Origin: Acrocarpospora pleiomorpha
GTDB lineage: Bacteria; Actinomycetota; Actinomycetes; Streptosporangiales; Streptosporangiaceae
DNA length: 64,000 nucleotides
NCBI RefSeq assembly: GCF_009687885.1
Contig: NZ_BLAF01000011.1
Span: 1-64,000, forward strand
Reading direction: 5' to 3'
In this document: one piece after another, positions 9,907 through 18,825 of the stretch
How positions within the stretch are numbered: position 1 is the first letter of the stretch
How the letters are laid out: each line of letters begins with the position of its first letter
Notes under the pieces: generated by a model
What the model was told of the DNA's origin: nothing
Seen by the model: only the letters and a program-made list of their open reading frames with translations
Database searches by the model: none
Program-made: the position numbers and the translations under genes

Positions 9907-12828
9907 TCAAATGCCGCTGTGGATGTATGCCGCCCAGAGTCCGGGGCTCGCGGTGGCGGTGTCGCGGAGGCGGCGGGTGGCCAGGTGCAGGGCGAGGGCG
10001 GCCTGGCCGGTGTCCGGTGGGGTGGTCCCGTGGTCGGTGAGCCGGTCGTAGACGTCCGCGGCGACCTGCGTGGCGATCCTGTCGTTGATCGGCCATAGCG
10101 TGCCGATGACGTGCGGGTATCCGGCCAGCTGGAACGCCGCCGTGATGTGCACGGCTTCGTCGGCGAGACGCTGGTTACTCGCCGTCGTACTGCACGCCGA
10201 CAGGTACGCCAGGCGAGCCCGGTTCAGCCGCAGCAGCGAGATGGCGCTCACGGTGAGCGGACGGGTGCGGTGATCGTGCAGCAGGAGCCTGCTCGCGGCC
10301 GGGGTGTCCCAGTCGCTGACCCCGTGGCAGGCCAGATGCACGATGGCATGCTCGGACAGGGCGGCGGTCACCGCGTCGTACGTGGCTTCGGGACCGTCCA
10401 GGACGAGCGAACCCGGCAGCAGCCGCGCCAGCTGCAGGGCTTCGGTCCGGGCGCCCGGCAGGTCCGGAGCCTCCGGCGTGCCCGGCATGCAGACGATCAG
10501 CGTGGACGCGTCGGCGGACTCTCCCGACGCGGAGTGGCGGGCGTAACGCAGGGCGCGGATCGTCGGCGTGTACGAGGAGATGACCCGATCCATCACCGTC
10601 AGCGGCACGCGGTCGTGGTGCCCGGCGGCGTGCAGCGGCAGGAAGGCCAGTTCCCGCTGCGGGCACCACCACACCCGCGGCCACTCCTGCCCCGGCTCCG
10701 GCGGGCCGGTGATGCCGAGATCCGCCAGCACCGGCTCGGCGATGTGGTCCCAGAGCCAGCCCAGGACGGCGTGGATCTCCCGCTGCCCCTCGACCCGCTC
10801 CCGGAGCGAGCCGCCCCCGGCCGCGGCGGTGGCGGCGAGGAAACGCTTGACCTGGTCGATCATGTCCTGCGGCGTGAGCGTACCGAGTTCGACGACCCGG
10901 ACCGGCCGGTCGGGGTCATCGGTGAGGATGAGCGCGTCGCAGCGCAGCCAGCTGACGTTGATCATGACGATCGGCCCGTCGGCGGCCTGCGCGCGGAGCT
11001 GGTCGATGGTCGGCGGCAGCAGGAACCGCTCCAGGCCGGGCAGCGCGCGGATCCGCGCCAGCATGTCCTCCCAGTCCCGCGCGGAGCGCCGCCGCTGTAT
11101 GGCGACCTCCTGCGCGGACTCCTGCGAGTCCGGGGTGAGCAGCCCGGCGTCGGTGAGGATCCGGCCGAGCAGGTCCAGCTGGCCGTACTCCACCACCGCG
11201 TCGGTCAGCGTGGTGTGGTCGGCGAGTTCGAGTTCCTCGCGCAGCCGCTCGAACGGCGGAGCCATCTCAGGCGCGAAGGCGCGCAGCTCGGCGAGGTCGG
11301 TGCGGGCGCCGATGAACTCGCCGAGCAGTACGCCCCGGCCCTGTTCCAGCAGTTCCAGCGCCCGCTCCGGCCGCCCGGCCGCGATCGCGGTGGAGGCCGC
11401 TTCGGCGGCCAGCCCGATCGCCTCGCTCAGGCCGTGCTCCCGATCGGCGCGGGCCAGCGAGCGCGGGGTGATCCGGGTGAGCAGGGAAAGCGCCGTCTCG
11501 TAGGCGGCGAGCGCGGTCTCGAACATGCCGGCTTGCATGGCGGCGCTGCCCAGCCGGCGGTTGGCCATCAGCCGCATGCCCTCCGAGGAGCCCGCGGCAT
11601 CGGCCGCCTCCTCGAAAACCTCAACCGCCTCCGGATCCCCCATGGCGGACAAGGCGCTGCCGAGATTGAACAGGTACATGGCGCGGCTGGGGTGCTCCTC
11701 CGGCGTGAGGGCCACGGCCTCCCGGCCCAGCGCGACGGCTTCGGTCAGCGCCGCCTCGTCGTCGTCCTGCTCGGACCAGATCCGCAGCGCGTACCCGTGA
11801 TTGGACAGGTACCTGGCCCGGTTGGGGTCGGTGGCGGAGGTGATCGCGACCGATTCACGGCCGAGCTCGACGGCTTCGGCCAGCACGTTCTTGTCCTTGA
11901 TGGCCTCGAACAGCAGGCGCTGCGCGACCGCGAGGTTGGCCAGGCAGAGCGCACGGTCGAGGTGGCCCGGCGGAGCCACGCCGACCGCCTGCCGGCCGTA
12001 GTCGACGGCCTCGGAGAGCGTCTGTATCTGCTTGGTGCGCTCGAACAGGGCCTGTAGGTAGAAGCCGAGGTTGGACAGGTACACGACCCGGTTGCGATCG
12101 TCTTCCGCGGCCGCGGCGACGGCTCGGCGGCCGAACTCGACGGCCTCCTTGAGCTGGGCGAGTTCTCCGGTCTGCTTGGACAGCTCCTTGAGGTCGACTC
12201 CCAGGCCGGTCAGGAGATCGGGGTCGCCCTCGGGCGAGGCGTCCAGGAGCTCCCGGCCGACCTCGACGGCCAGCGCGAGCGCCTCCACCTCCCGCAGCCG
12301 CTCGTACAGCTCCAGCATGATCTCCTTGAGATCGCCCAGCATGGCGAGCCGCCGCGGATGATCGTCCGGTACGGCATGCAGGAACAACCGCACCGCCTCA
12401 CGCAGCGCGGCGGCGTCAAGGGACGTCTCGTACTGATCGAGAAGTTCGAGCCCATGCCCCCAGGATTCGAGATCGACGTCCGCGTCCGGCCGGAACGACT
12501 TCTCGTAGAACTCCCGCATCTGGGCGGGCACGAGCGCGGGATCGGCGTCGTGGACGGGTGTCAGCAGCACCATCGCGGCCTCAAGCTCCGCCTCGTCCTC
12601 GGGCAGCGCCTGGGACCGCAGCCAGTACACCATGCCGGTCGCGCGAGCCACCGGCAGGTCCTGGCTGGGATCGTCGACCACGCTCAGCAGAGCCGCCACC
12701 TCGGCGAGCGCGTCCGCGCCCAGCACCGGACCGGGACCACCACCGGCTTCGACCGCCCTGACCCGCGCCTCGATACCGGCCAGCAACATCTTCCGCGCGA
12801 GCCTGGCCCGCATTCCCCGCCACATCAT
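9907..12828 (-). CDS. TPR-CHAT protein (caspase-like peptidase domain)
   Basis: 973 residues. Residues ~50-480 are tetratricopeptide-like helical repeats with recurrent units of the form EAVELGREAVAxTPxxHPxRAxYLxNLGxAL. The C-terminal ~270 residues form a CHAT domain (caspase HetF associated with TPRs): STLIVCMPGTPEAPDLPGARTEA, then the catalytic histidine in IVHLACHG and the catalytic cysteine in LAYLSACSTT, followed by AFQLAGYPHVIGTLWPIND. His and Cys are both intact, so a clan CD peptidase fold with activity is expected. In bacteria such proteins are effectors in defence or regulated proteolysis (e.g. the Craspase CHAT protease). No type III CRISPR or gasdermin partner is visible next to it. 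Confidence 0.88.
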   Translation of the reverse strand: MMWRGMRARLARKMLLAGIEARVRAVEAGGGPGPVLGADALAEVAALLSVVDDPSQDLPVARATGMVYWLRSQALPEDEAELEAAMVLLTPVHDADPALVPAQMREFYEKSFRPDADVDLESWGHGLELLDQYETSLDAAALREAVRLFLHAVPDDHPRRLAMLGDLKEIMLELYERLREVEALALAVEVGRELLDASPEGDPDLLTGLGVDLKELSKQTGELAQLKEAVEFGRRAVAAAAEDDRNRVVYLSNLGFYLQALFERTKQIQTLSEAVDYGRQAVGVAPPGHLDRALCLANLAVAQRLLFEAIKDKNVLAEAVELGRESVAITSATDPNRARYLSNHGYALRIWSEQDDDEAALTEAVALGREAVALTPEEHPSRAMYLFNLGSALSAMGDPEAVEVFEEAADAAGSSEGMRLMANRRLGSAAMQAGMFETALAAYETALSLLTRITPRSLARADREHGLSEAIGLAAEAASTAIAAGRPERALELLEQGRGVLLGEFIGARTDLAELRAFAPEMAPPFERLREELELADHTTLTDAVVEYGQLDLLGRILTDAGLLTPDSQESAQEVAIQRRRSARDWEDMLARIRALPGLERFLLPPTIDQLRAQAADGPIVMINVSWLRCDALILTDDPDRPVRVVELGTLTPQDMIDQVKRFLAATAAAGGGSLRERVEGQREIHAVLGWLWDHIAEPVLADLGITGPPEPGQEWPRVWWCPQRELAFLPLHAAGHHDRVPLTVMDRVISSYTPTIRALRYARHSASGESADASTLIVCMPGTPEAPDLPGARTEALQLARLLPGSLVLDGPEATYDAVTAALSEHAIVHLACHGVSDWDTPAASRLLLHDHRTRPLTVSAISLLRLNRARLAYLSACSTTASNQRLADEAVHITAAFQLAGYPHVIGTLWPINDRIATQVAADVYDRLTDHGTTPPDTGQAALALHLATRRLRDTATASPGLWAAYIHSGI

Positions 12829-12885
12829 GTCCCAGGCATTTCACCACGAATGCCTGCCGTTCTCATTCGGGTTATCCCTACAGCA

Positions 12886-13788
12886 TTACCGGTGCCGTAG
12901 GTGATCGCGGAGTGTGCGGGCGACCTCCGCCATGAGCGCCTCGGCCCCGGGCTGGCTGATGGCCGGGACGCGCGACTCGGTGAGCACGGCGACTCCGAAG
13001 GTCTGGCCGTCGGCGTGCTCGACGACTCCGACCTCGTGGCGGAGGTTGAGCAGCGTCCCGGTCTTGGACGACCACCTCGACGCGTCGGAGCTGAAATCGG
13101 GCGCCAGCCGATGCCGCAGGACGTTCTCGCCCATGAGGGTCCGCACCCGTTCGGCGACGCCCGCGTCGATCGGGGACGGCGTCCACAGCGCCTGCAGGAG
13201 GTCGAGGAACGCGCGCGCGGTCCCCGAGTTCGCGCGGGTCACGTCTAGCTGCGGGACCCGGTGGCCCCGGCCTGCCGTACCCGCTTCGATGGCGAGGACG
13301 TGGGCGAGGTGGCTGTCGGCGGGGTCGAGGCGTTCCACCGGGGTCTCGACCAGTTCCTGCATGGTGTGGCGTACGGTGATGCCGCGCAGGCCCAGTCCGA
13401 GCAGGATCGCCGAGACCTCGGCCGGTGGGGTGAGGGCGAACAGGGCGTCCGCCGCCGTGCTGTCGCTCACGGCGGTGCTGAGGTAGAGCAGGTCGTCGAC
13501 GGCGATGTGGGCCGGGTGCCGGAACTTGCTCAGCCCGGTCGGCCCCGGCGTGGTGATCCCGCCTGGTCGTACGAGAATGCTCGTGGCGCCGTCGAGTTCG
13601 CCTCTGCGGATACGGTCGAGTGTCGCGACGGCGAGCGGGACCTTGACGAGCGAGGCGACCGGGAACTCGAGGTCCGGCTCGATGCCGAGTTCGTCGCCCG
13701 AGCGCAGGTCCCGGACCAGGAACGAGCCGCGCAGCCCGGCGTCGTCGAGCGTACGCCGGAGTTCGCGGATCAGTTTCTGCGTGCTCAC
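12886..13788 (-). CDS. Class A beta-lactamase-like serine hydrolase
   Basis: 300 residues from GTG 13788, which overlaps the LysR stop by 4 nt (GTGA), so the pair is translationally coupled. It has the serine beta-lactamase / DD-peptidase motifs: S46-L-V-K49 (FPVASLVKVPLA), S108-D-S110 (AVSDSTAADAL, SDN in classical enzymes) and SSKTGTLLNLRHEVGVVEH near the C-terminus. No Sec signal peptide is visible. A typical omega-loop Glu (ExxLN) is not clear. It may be a beta-lactamase, an esterase or an amidase of this fold. Control by the adjacent LysR protein is likely. Confidence 0.75.
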   Translation of the reverse strand: MSTQKLIRELRRTLDDAGLRGSFLVRDLRSGDELGIEPDLEFPVASLVKVPLAVATLDRIRRGELDGATSILVRPGGITTPGPTGLSKFRHPAHIAVDDLLYLSTAVSDSTAADALFALTPPAEVSAILLGLGLRGITVRHTMQELVETPVERLDPADSHLAHVLAIEAGTAGRGHRVPQLDVTRANSGTARAFLDLLQALWTPSPIDAGVAERVRTLMGENVLRHRLAPDFSSDASRWSSKTGTLLNLRHEVGVVEHADGQTFGVAVLTESRVPAISQPGAEALMAEVARTLRDHLRHR

Positions 13789-14663
13789 GCCGTCTCCTGG
13801 GAGTCCGCTCCGAGGCAGCGGGCGATCGCGTGCCACAGCCGGTCCCGGATACGCTCCGCGTCGTCCCCCGCGACGTCGAAGCCGCGGACGAGCGGGATCT
13901 CGCCGAGGGGACGCCAGTGCAGCCCCAGTTCGCTGGCCTGCCCCGGCGAGCACAGCAGGAGGTCCGCGAAGGCGAAGACCTCCGCTGTCGCGGCGGTGAG
14001 CGTGGCCGAGACGCCGACCTGCGCGGGCTGGAGACCGACGGCGTCCCGGATGCGGAACATCCGGTCGCGGATGTGCGGGACGTCGTCCTCGGGCTGGAGC
14101 CAGATCCGGCTCCGTCGCGATGACCGCGCGGCGCGGCCGGCGCGGAGGGTTTCGACGTAGACGGTTCGCACTGGGAGGTCCGCGGTGCCGGCGAGGCCGA
14201 GCCGTACCGACCAGGTCGCGTCGCTGGGCGGGACGGCCACCAGCGCGGCGCGGACTTCGCGGGAGCGGACGAGTTCCGCCCGCTCGGCCGGTGGGGCGGC
14301 ATGGAAGTCGAGGTAGACACCGTTCTGGCGGGCCTCGGCGGCGAGCCGGGCGAGGTCGCGAACGGCGCAGACCTCGGGTACGGCGAGGCGGAGGGGATTG
14401 AGCCTGGCCTGCTCCGCCTCGTGCTCCATGTCGTCGGCCAGGCGGACCAGGCGCTTCGCCGACGGAAGCAGGTCGCGGCCGAACTGGGTGAGTATGGCTC
14501 CGCGCGACGACCGGTCGAACAACCGCTCGCCGAGATGTTTCTCCAGGGCGGCGATCCGCCGGCTCGCGACCGACTGCGGGACCCGGGTGGCCGCCGCGCC
14601 CTCGGTGAAGCTGCCCCGCTCGCTCACGTTGACGAACGCCCGCCAGGCTCCGAGGAGGTCCAT
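13785..14663 (-). CDS. LysR-family transcriptional regulator
   Basis: 292 residues. The N-terminal winged helix is canonical: LLGAWRAFVNVSERGSFTEGAAATRVPQSVASRRIAALEKHLGERLFDRSSRGAILTQFG. The C-terminal ~200 residues are the periplasmic-binding-like effector domain. It is upstream of and overlaps the serine hydrolase gene, unlike the usual divergent layout of LysR regulators. LysR-controlled beta-lactamases are known in Streptomyces (blaA/blaB of S. cacaoi), so it may activate the downstream gene in response to cell-wall stress; this is inference. Confidence 0.88.
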   Translation of the reverse strand: MDLLGAWRAFVNVSERGSFTEGAAATRVPQSVASRRIAALEKHLGERLFDRSSRGAILTQFGRDLLPSAKRLVRLADDMEHEAEQARLNPLRLAVPEVCAVRDLARLAAEARQNGVYLDFHAAPPAERAELVRSREVRAALVAVPPSDATWSVRLGLAGTADLPVRTVYVETLRAGRAARSSRRSRIWLQPEDDVPHIRDRMFRIRDAVGLQPAQVGVSATLTAATAEVFAFADLLLCSPGQASELGLHWRPLGEIPLVRGFDVAGDDAERIRDRLWHAIARCLGADSQETA

Positions 14664-14838
14664 GAGGGGAAACTTTATGCCATTTCAGCATGGACCCCCC
14701 TATATCTGTCTTTGACGGCATTGGGCGGTGGCGCGAGACTTCCCGCCGTATCTGATCCTTGAGGGGAAGGTTCCGGTCAATGTCCATTCACGCCGCGTTC
14801 TCGGCACTCATGTCGCTCCCGCTGACGAGCGAAATCTG

Positions 14839-17034
14839 ATGGCGGACCGGCGGCGGACCCGCTCGTCGGCGGGTAGAAGCGTGCTGGGCCTGGCCGGAGC
14901 GGCGGTGGCGGCCGGGCTGGTGGCCGCCGGGCTCGGGCTCCCGGCCGTGGGCGGCACCGGCGCGGCGATCGTGGCCGCCTCCGACGAGCTGAACCTCAAC
15001 CCCGCCGAGCTCATCGAACCCCCGCTGGCGGAGAAGACGACGATCCTGGACGCCCGGGGTAGGCGCATCGCCCAGTTCTACGACCAATACCGCGAGGTCG
15101 TCCCGCTCGACCAGGTGGCCGAGGTGATGAAGACCGCGATCATCTCGATCGAGGACTCCCGCTTCTACGAGCACGGCGCGATCGATCTGGAGGGCACGCT
15201 GCGTGCGCTGGCCAGGAACCTGCAGTCGGGCGGGGTGAGCGAGGGCGGTTCCAGCATCACCCAGCAGTACGTCAAGCAGGTGCTGCTGAACGCCGCCACC
15301 ACCAGGGAGGACCAGGAGAAGGCGCTGGAGGCCAGCTACGGCCGCAAGCTCAACGAGCTGCGCTACGCGATGGCGGTGGAGGAGAAGTACACCAAGGACC
15401 AGATCCTGGAGAAATACCTGAACATCGCCTACTTCGGCGCCGGGGCCAACGGCGTACAGGCCGCGGCCAAACGGTTCTTCGGGGTCTCGGCGGCCCGGCT
15501 GAACCTGCCGCAGGCGGCCACCCTGGCGGCTGCGGTGCAGCTGCCGACCAGCACCGATCCCGAGGGTGGCCGGGAGAACCGCGCGCGACTGCTGGAGCGG
15601 CGCAATGTCGTGTTGGACCGGATGGCCGAACTCGGCAAGATCACCACGGCGAAAGCGGCCAAGGCCAAGACCGCCAAGCTCGGCTACAAGGGCGTCCCGC
15701 AGCCCGGGGGGTGCGAGGCCAGCCCGTACCCCTATTTCTGCCTGTACGTCTACAACGAGGTGCTCAATGACCCGAGCTTCGGCAAGACGAGGGCGCTGCG
15801 GGAGCGGTCGCTCAAACGCGACGGCCTGACGATCAAGACGACGCTGGACCCCCGGATGCAGGCTGCGGCCGAGCAGGGCATCGGCGACTGGGTCGGCCCC
15901 ACCGACAACGCGGTCGCCGCCCAGGCGCTGGTCGAGCCCGGCACCGGCAAGATCAAGGCCATGGCCGCCAGCCGCAAGTACGGAAACTCCGCCCGTCGGC
16001 GCGAAATTTCGTACAACATCGTCGCCGACACCCACCACGGCGGCATCGGCGGCTTCCAGGCGGGCTCGACGTTCAAGACCTTCACCCTGCTCACCGCGCT
16101 GAAGCAGGGCATGAAGGCCGACGACGGCTTCACCGTGGGCAACAGCTACCGCGCCCCCGACTACGCCGCCTTCACCGACTGCGCAGGAGGACAGGTCGGC
16201 GACCCGACGCACCCTGTCACCAACGACGAGGGCTCCCCCGGCTTCAAGACGCTGCGGACCGGCACCTGGGGCTCGGTCAACACCTTCTTCATGGAGCTGG
16301 AGCGCCGGGTCGGGCTGTGCGAGACCGTGCAGACCGCCCAGTCGCTGGGCATCAAGCGCGCCGACGGCAAGAAACTCCAGGAGTACGAGACCTTCACCCT
16401 CGGCATCAATGAGATGGACCCGGTCACCGTCGCCACCGCGTACGCCGCCCTCGGCGCGCGCGGGACCTACTGCGCACCCCTGGCCATCACCCAGGTCACC
16501 GGCCGCGACGGCAAGCCGACCGACTACCGGCCGAAGTGCCGCCAGGCCCTGGAACCACAGGTCGCCGACGCCACCGCGGACATTCTCTCGGGCGTGTTCA
16601 CCCAGGGGACGATGAGCTCCGTCGGCGGAATCGGCCGTGACGCGGCCGGGAAGACCGGCACCAACGACGACCAGTCCAGCGCGTGGTTCGCCGGCTTCAC
16701 CCCGGACCTGGCCGGCGCGGTGAGCATCGGCGACCCCCGGGGCGCCATCGCGCACAAGCTCAACAACGTCACCATCGGCGGCAGGTACTACAGCGCCGTC
16801 TTCGGAGCCACCGTCCCCGGCCCGATCTGGCGAGACACCATGATCGCCGCCTTGCGGGGGGTCGAGCCCACCGCCTTCACCCCGATGAACTCCGAGCGCT
16901 TCGACGGCTGCGGCCGATACTGCGCACCCCTTCCACCGGTCACAGAGGAGGAACCCGACGACACGGCGACAGACCCGACCGAACCTGTCGAAGACTCCAC
17001 CGAACCCGAGCCGGACCCCGTTGTGCTCCAATAG
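14839..17034 (+). CDS. Bifunctional penicillin-binding protein (GT51 glycosyltransferase plus transpeptidase)
   Basis: 731 residues from ATG 14839; an upstream in-frame GTG at 14728 would add a region unlike the family. Residues ~15-50 form the single membrane anchor. The GT51 domain shows EDSRFYEHGAIDLEGTLRAL (catalytic Glu105), GGSSITQQYVKQVLL and KYLNIAYFGAGANGVQAA. The transpeptidase has STFK (near residue 410, AGSTFKTFTLL), SVN (GSVNTFFMEL) and KTG (AAGKTGTNDDQSSAWFAGFTP, near 604). The C-terminus ends in an acidic Pro/Thr/Glu-rich tail. It polymerises and cross-links peptidoglycan. It is divergent from the LysR/beta-lactamase-like pair, which makes a cell-wall theme plausible. Confidence 0.93.
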   Translation: MADRRRTRSSAGRSVLGLAGAAVAAGLVAAGLGLPAVGGTGAAIVAASDELNLNPAELIEPPLAEKTTILDARGRRIAQFYDQYREVVPLDQVAEVMKTAIISIEDSRFYEHGAIDLEGTLRALARNLQSGGVSEGGSSITQQYVKQVLLNAATTREDQEKALEASYGRKLNELRYAMAVEEKYTKDQILEKYLNIAYFGAGANGVQAAAKRFFGVSAARLNLPQAATLAAAVQLPTSTDPEGGRENRARLLERRNVVLDRMAELGKITTAKAAKAKTAKLGYKGVPQPGGCEASPYPYFCLYVYNEVLNDPSFGKTRALRERSLKRDGLTIKTTLDPRMQAAAEQGIGDWVGPTDNAVAAQALVEPGTGKIKAMAASRKYGNSARRREISYNIVADTHHGGIGGFQAGSTFKTFTLLTALKQGMKADDGFTVGNSYRAPDYAAFTDCAGGQVGDPTHPVTNDEGSPGFKTLRTGTWGSVNTFFMELERRVGLCETVQTAQSLGIKRADGKKLQEYETFTLGINEMDPVTVATAYAALGARGTYCAPLAITQVTGRDGKPTDYRPKCRQALEPQVADATADILSGVFTQGTMSSVGGIGRDAAGKTGTNDDQSSAWFAGFTPDLAGAVSIGDPRGAIAHKLNNVTIGGRYYSAVFGATVPGPIWRDTMIAALRGVEPTAFTPMNSERFDGCGRYCAPLPPVTEEEPDDTATDPTEPVEDSTEPEPDPVVLQ

Positions 17035-17215
17035 CGCCCGTCACGCCGCAGCCAGGCGGCGAAAGGTGTCAGCTTCTCGCGCAGGCTCCGTTCAACCTCG
17101 TGTGTGAGATCCCGCCGTGAGATGAGCGCCGTTCAACGTGCCGGTGCCTGGTGCGCAGACACGCGACCGCGGCCTGAGCCGGTCTCACGTCACGCACAGA
17201 GCTTCCCCCCGGAAG

Positions 17216-18061
17216 TCAGAAAGCTTCCCGGCAGAGCGTGTCGAGCGCGTACGCGGAGTGGGTGTCGAGGGGGGCCTGGAGGGTGATCAGTTGCTGCCCG
17301 GGTGCCCCGGCGAGGGAGAATATGTCGCAGTCGACTGTCAGCTCCCCGACGAGCTCATGGCGGAAGCGTCTGGTGTGGCTGTGTTCGGCCTGGACGTCAT
17401 AACGGGCCCAGGCATGGCGGAAGTCAGCGCTTCGCTCGGACAGTTCGTCGATCAGTTGGGCCACGCGGGAGTCGTGGAGGTTCCGGCCGGCGGTGGCGCG
17501 AAAGTGGGCGACTCTGGATTGCGCGGTGGACTCCCAGTCGCCGTAGAACTCCCGTACGGCAGGATCGAGGAAGACCGCGCGAAGCGTGTTGTCGCCAACC
17601 CTCGGCTTCTGCCCCAGCCCTCGCCCGTAGAAGGCCCTGGCCGGCGGGTTCATGGCCAGCACGTCCATGCGCTGATTCATGACAAAGGCCGGCGTCTGAG
17701 GCCAGCTGTGCATCAGCCGGATCAGATGCGGGCTGACCTGGTCCACGGCGCCGTCCGGAGGGCACGACTCCGGAGCGGCCGGCAGGTCTCCGCGCGCCAG
17801 CGCGTAAAGGTGTGCCAGGGCGTCCACGCCGAGACCGAACACCTCCGCCAGGGCGCCGATCACCTGGTCGGACGGATTGCGTTCGCGTCCCTGTTCGAGA
17901 CGGATGTAGTAGTCGGTGCTGACTCCGGCCAGCATCGCCACCTCCTCCCGCCGCAGGCCGGGTGTCCGGCGGAATCCGACGTCCAGCAGGTCGACCTGGG
18001 CAGGGGTGGTGGCCTCGCGCCGGGCCCGGAGGAACTCGCCGAGCATCCTCTTTTTGTCCAT
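17216..18061 (-). CDS. XRE-type helix-turn-helix regulator with MmyB-like ligand-binding domain
   Basis: 281 residues. The N-terminal HTH reads LGEFLRARREATTPAQV...RRTPGLRREEVAMLAGVSTDYYIRLEQGRERNPSDQVIGALAEVFGL, the hallmark of the MmyB-like group. The C-terminal half (QTPAFVMNQRMDVLAMNPPARAFYG... VRRFRHELVGELTVDCD) is the PAS-like MmyB ligand-binding domain (PF17765). These regulators typically control an adjacent short-chain dehydrogenase; none is present here. It is divergent from a paralogue lacking the HTH. A perfect palindrome covers its own start codon, suggesting autoregulation. Confidence 0.9.
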   Translation of the reverse strand: MDKKRMLGEFLRARREATTPAQVDLLDVGFRRTPGLRREEVAMLAGVSTDYYIRLEQGRERNPSDQVIGALAEVFGLGVDALAHLYALARGDLPAAPESCPPDGAVDQVSPHLIRLMHSWPQTPAFVMNQRMDVLAMNPPARAFYGRGLGQKPRVGDNTLRAVFLDPAVREFYGDWESTAQSRVAHFRATAGRNLHDSRVAQLIDELSERSADFRHAWARYDVQAEHSHTRRFRHELVGELTVDCDIFSLAGAPGQQLITLQAPLDTHSAYALDTLCREAF

Positions 18062-18069
18062 ATATGGAC
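18056..18069. promoter_or_regulatory. 14-bp palindrome GTCCATATATGGAC over the start of the XRE regulator gene
   Basis: Perfect self-complementary sequence spanning the ATG at 18059-18061 (minus strand), followed at 18066-18075 by the half-like GGACCATATG. A related GGACATATGG lies just before the second XRE gene (about 19952). Such placement would block the promoter or ribosome binding, as expected for an autoregulated HTH protein. Function inferred. Confidence 0.45.
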
Positions 18070-18178
18070 CATATGACGTTTATGCCCGGCTTGACTGGGT
18101 GTGCCACTGTCAGGGTCCCGGGTGCGTGGGAGTGCCGCGGCCACCCTGCGCGAGCGGATCCGGCCTACGTTTGGCGGC

Positions 18179-18772
18179 ATGAACAGCAGCAAGATTCTCG
18201 GCGACTTCCTCCGGGACCGCCGCTCTGGAGGCGGGTATGGGCCTCGCTGGCGAGATTGGGCCGACCCGTGCCTGCAACGGCTGATCGACGGCTGGTACGG
18301 CGTGCCCGTCCTGCTCTGCGACCCCTTGATGAACGTGTGCGCCGCCAACGATCTGGGCGCCGCGCTGCTAAGCGGGCTGCGGCACACCGACAACCTGTTC
18401 AAGCTGATCTTCCTGGACCCGGCGGCGAGGGACTTTTTCACCGAGTGGCCCCACATCGCCGCCGCCGCGACCGACGTTCTGCACTCCATCGCCGCCCAGG
18501 GCCATCATCCCGGCCTGACCGCTCTGCTCGGCGAACTCGCCGAGCAGAGCCAGGAATTCCGGCGGATGTGGGCCGGGCACGACGTGTCCTCCGACGCTCG
18601 GCGGGTCAAGCGCCTGCGCCACCCCGCGGTCGGCGAACTCACCCTCTTCTGCGACGTACTCGACGTCGTACGCCTGCCCGGGCATCACGTCCTCGCCCTG
18701 CAGGCCGAACCCGGCAGCCCTTCCGAGCAGGCGCTCGCTCTCCTGGGCAGCCTCGCCGCCACGGCCAACTGA
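18179..18772 (+). CDS. MmyB-like ligand-binding domain protein lacking the HTH
   Basis: 197 residues from ATG 18179. It begins ILGDFLRDRR, the same first helix as the two flanking XRE paralogues, but then jumps (SGGGYGPRWRDWADPCLQRLIDGW) straight into the ligand-binding domain: VLLCDPLMNVCAANDLGAALLSG, NLFKLIFLDPAARDFFTEWP, QEFRRMWAGHDV, RVKRLRHPAVGELTLFCDVL. The ~75 residues of the DNA-binding domain are absent while both ends are kept, consistent with an in-frame internal deletion. It may act as a dominant-negative partner or ligand sink for its paralogues, or be decaying. The reading frame is intact and well coded. Confidence 0.75.
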   Translation: MNSSKILGDFLRDRRSGGGYGPRWRDWADPCLQRLIDGWYGVPVLLCDPLMNVCAANDLGAALLSGLRHTDNLFKLIFLDPAARDFFTEWPHIAAAATDVLHSIAAQGHHPGLTALLGELAEQSQEFRRMWAGHDVSSDARRVKRLRHPAVGELTLFCDVLDVVRLPGHHVLALQAEPGSPSEQALALLGSLAATAN

Positions 18773-18825
18773 ACGAGGCGCGGGCCTCGCGAACCGCAAG
18801 ACCCACTTCCTTCCGGAGGTAAATC

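Noticed and set aside
14712..14760. TTGACG at 14712 as -35 of the PBP promoter
   Set aside because: No acceptable -10 box at 16-19 nt spacing; the next AT-rich hexamer is too far downstream.
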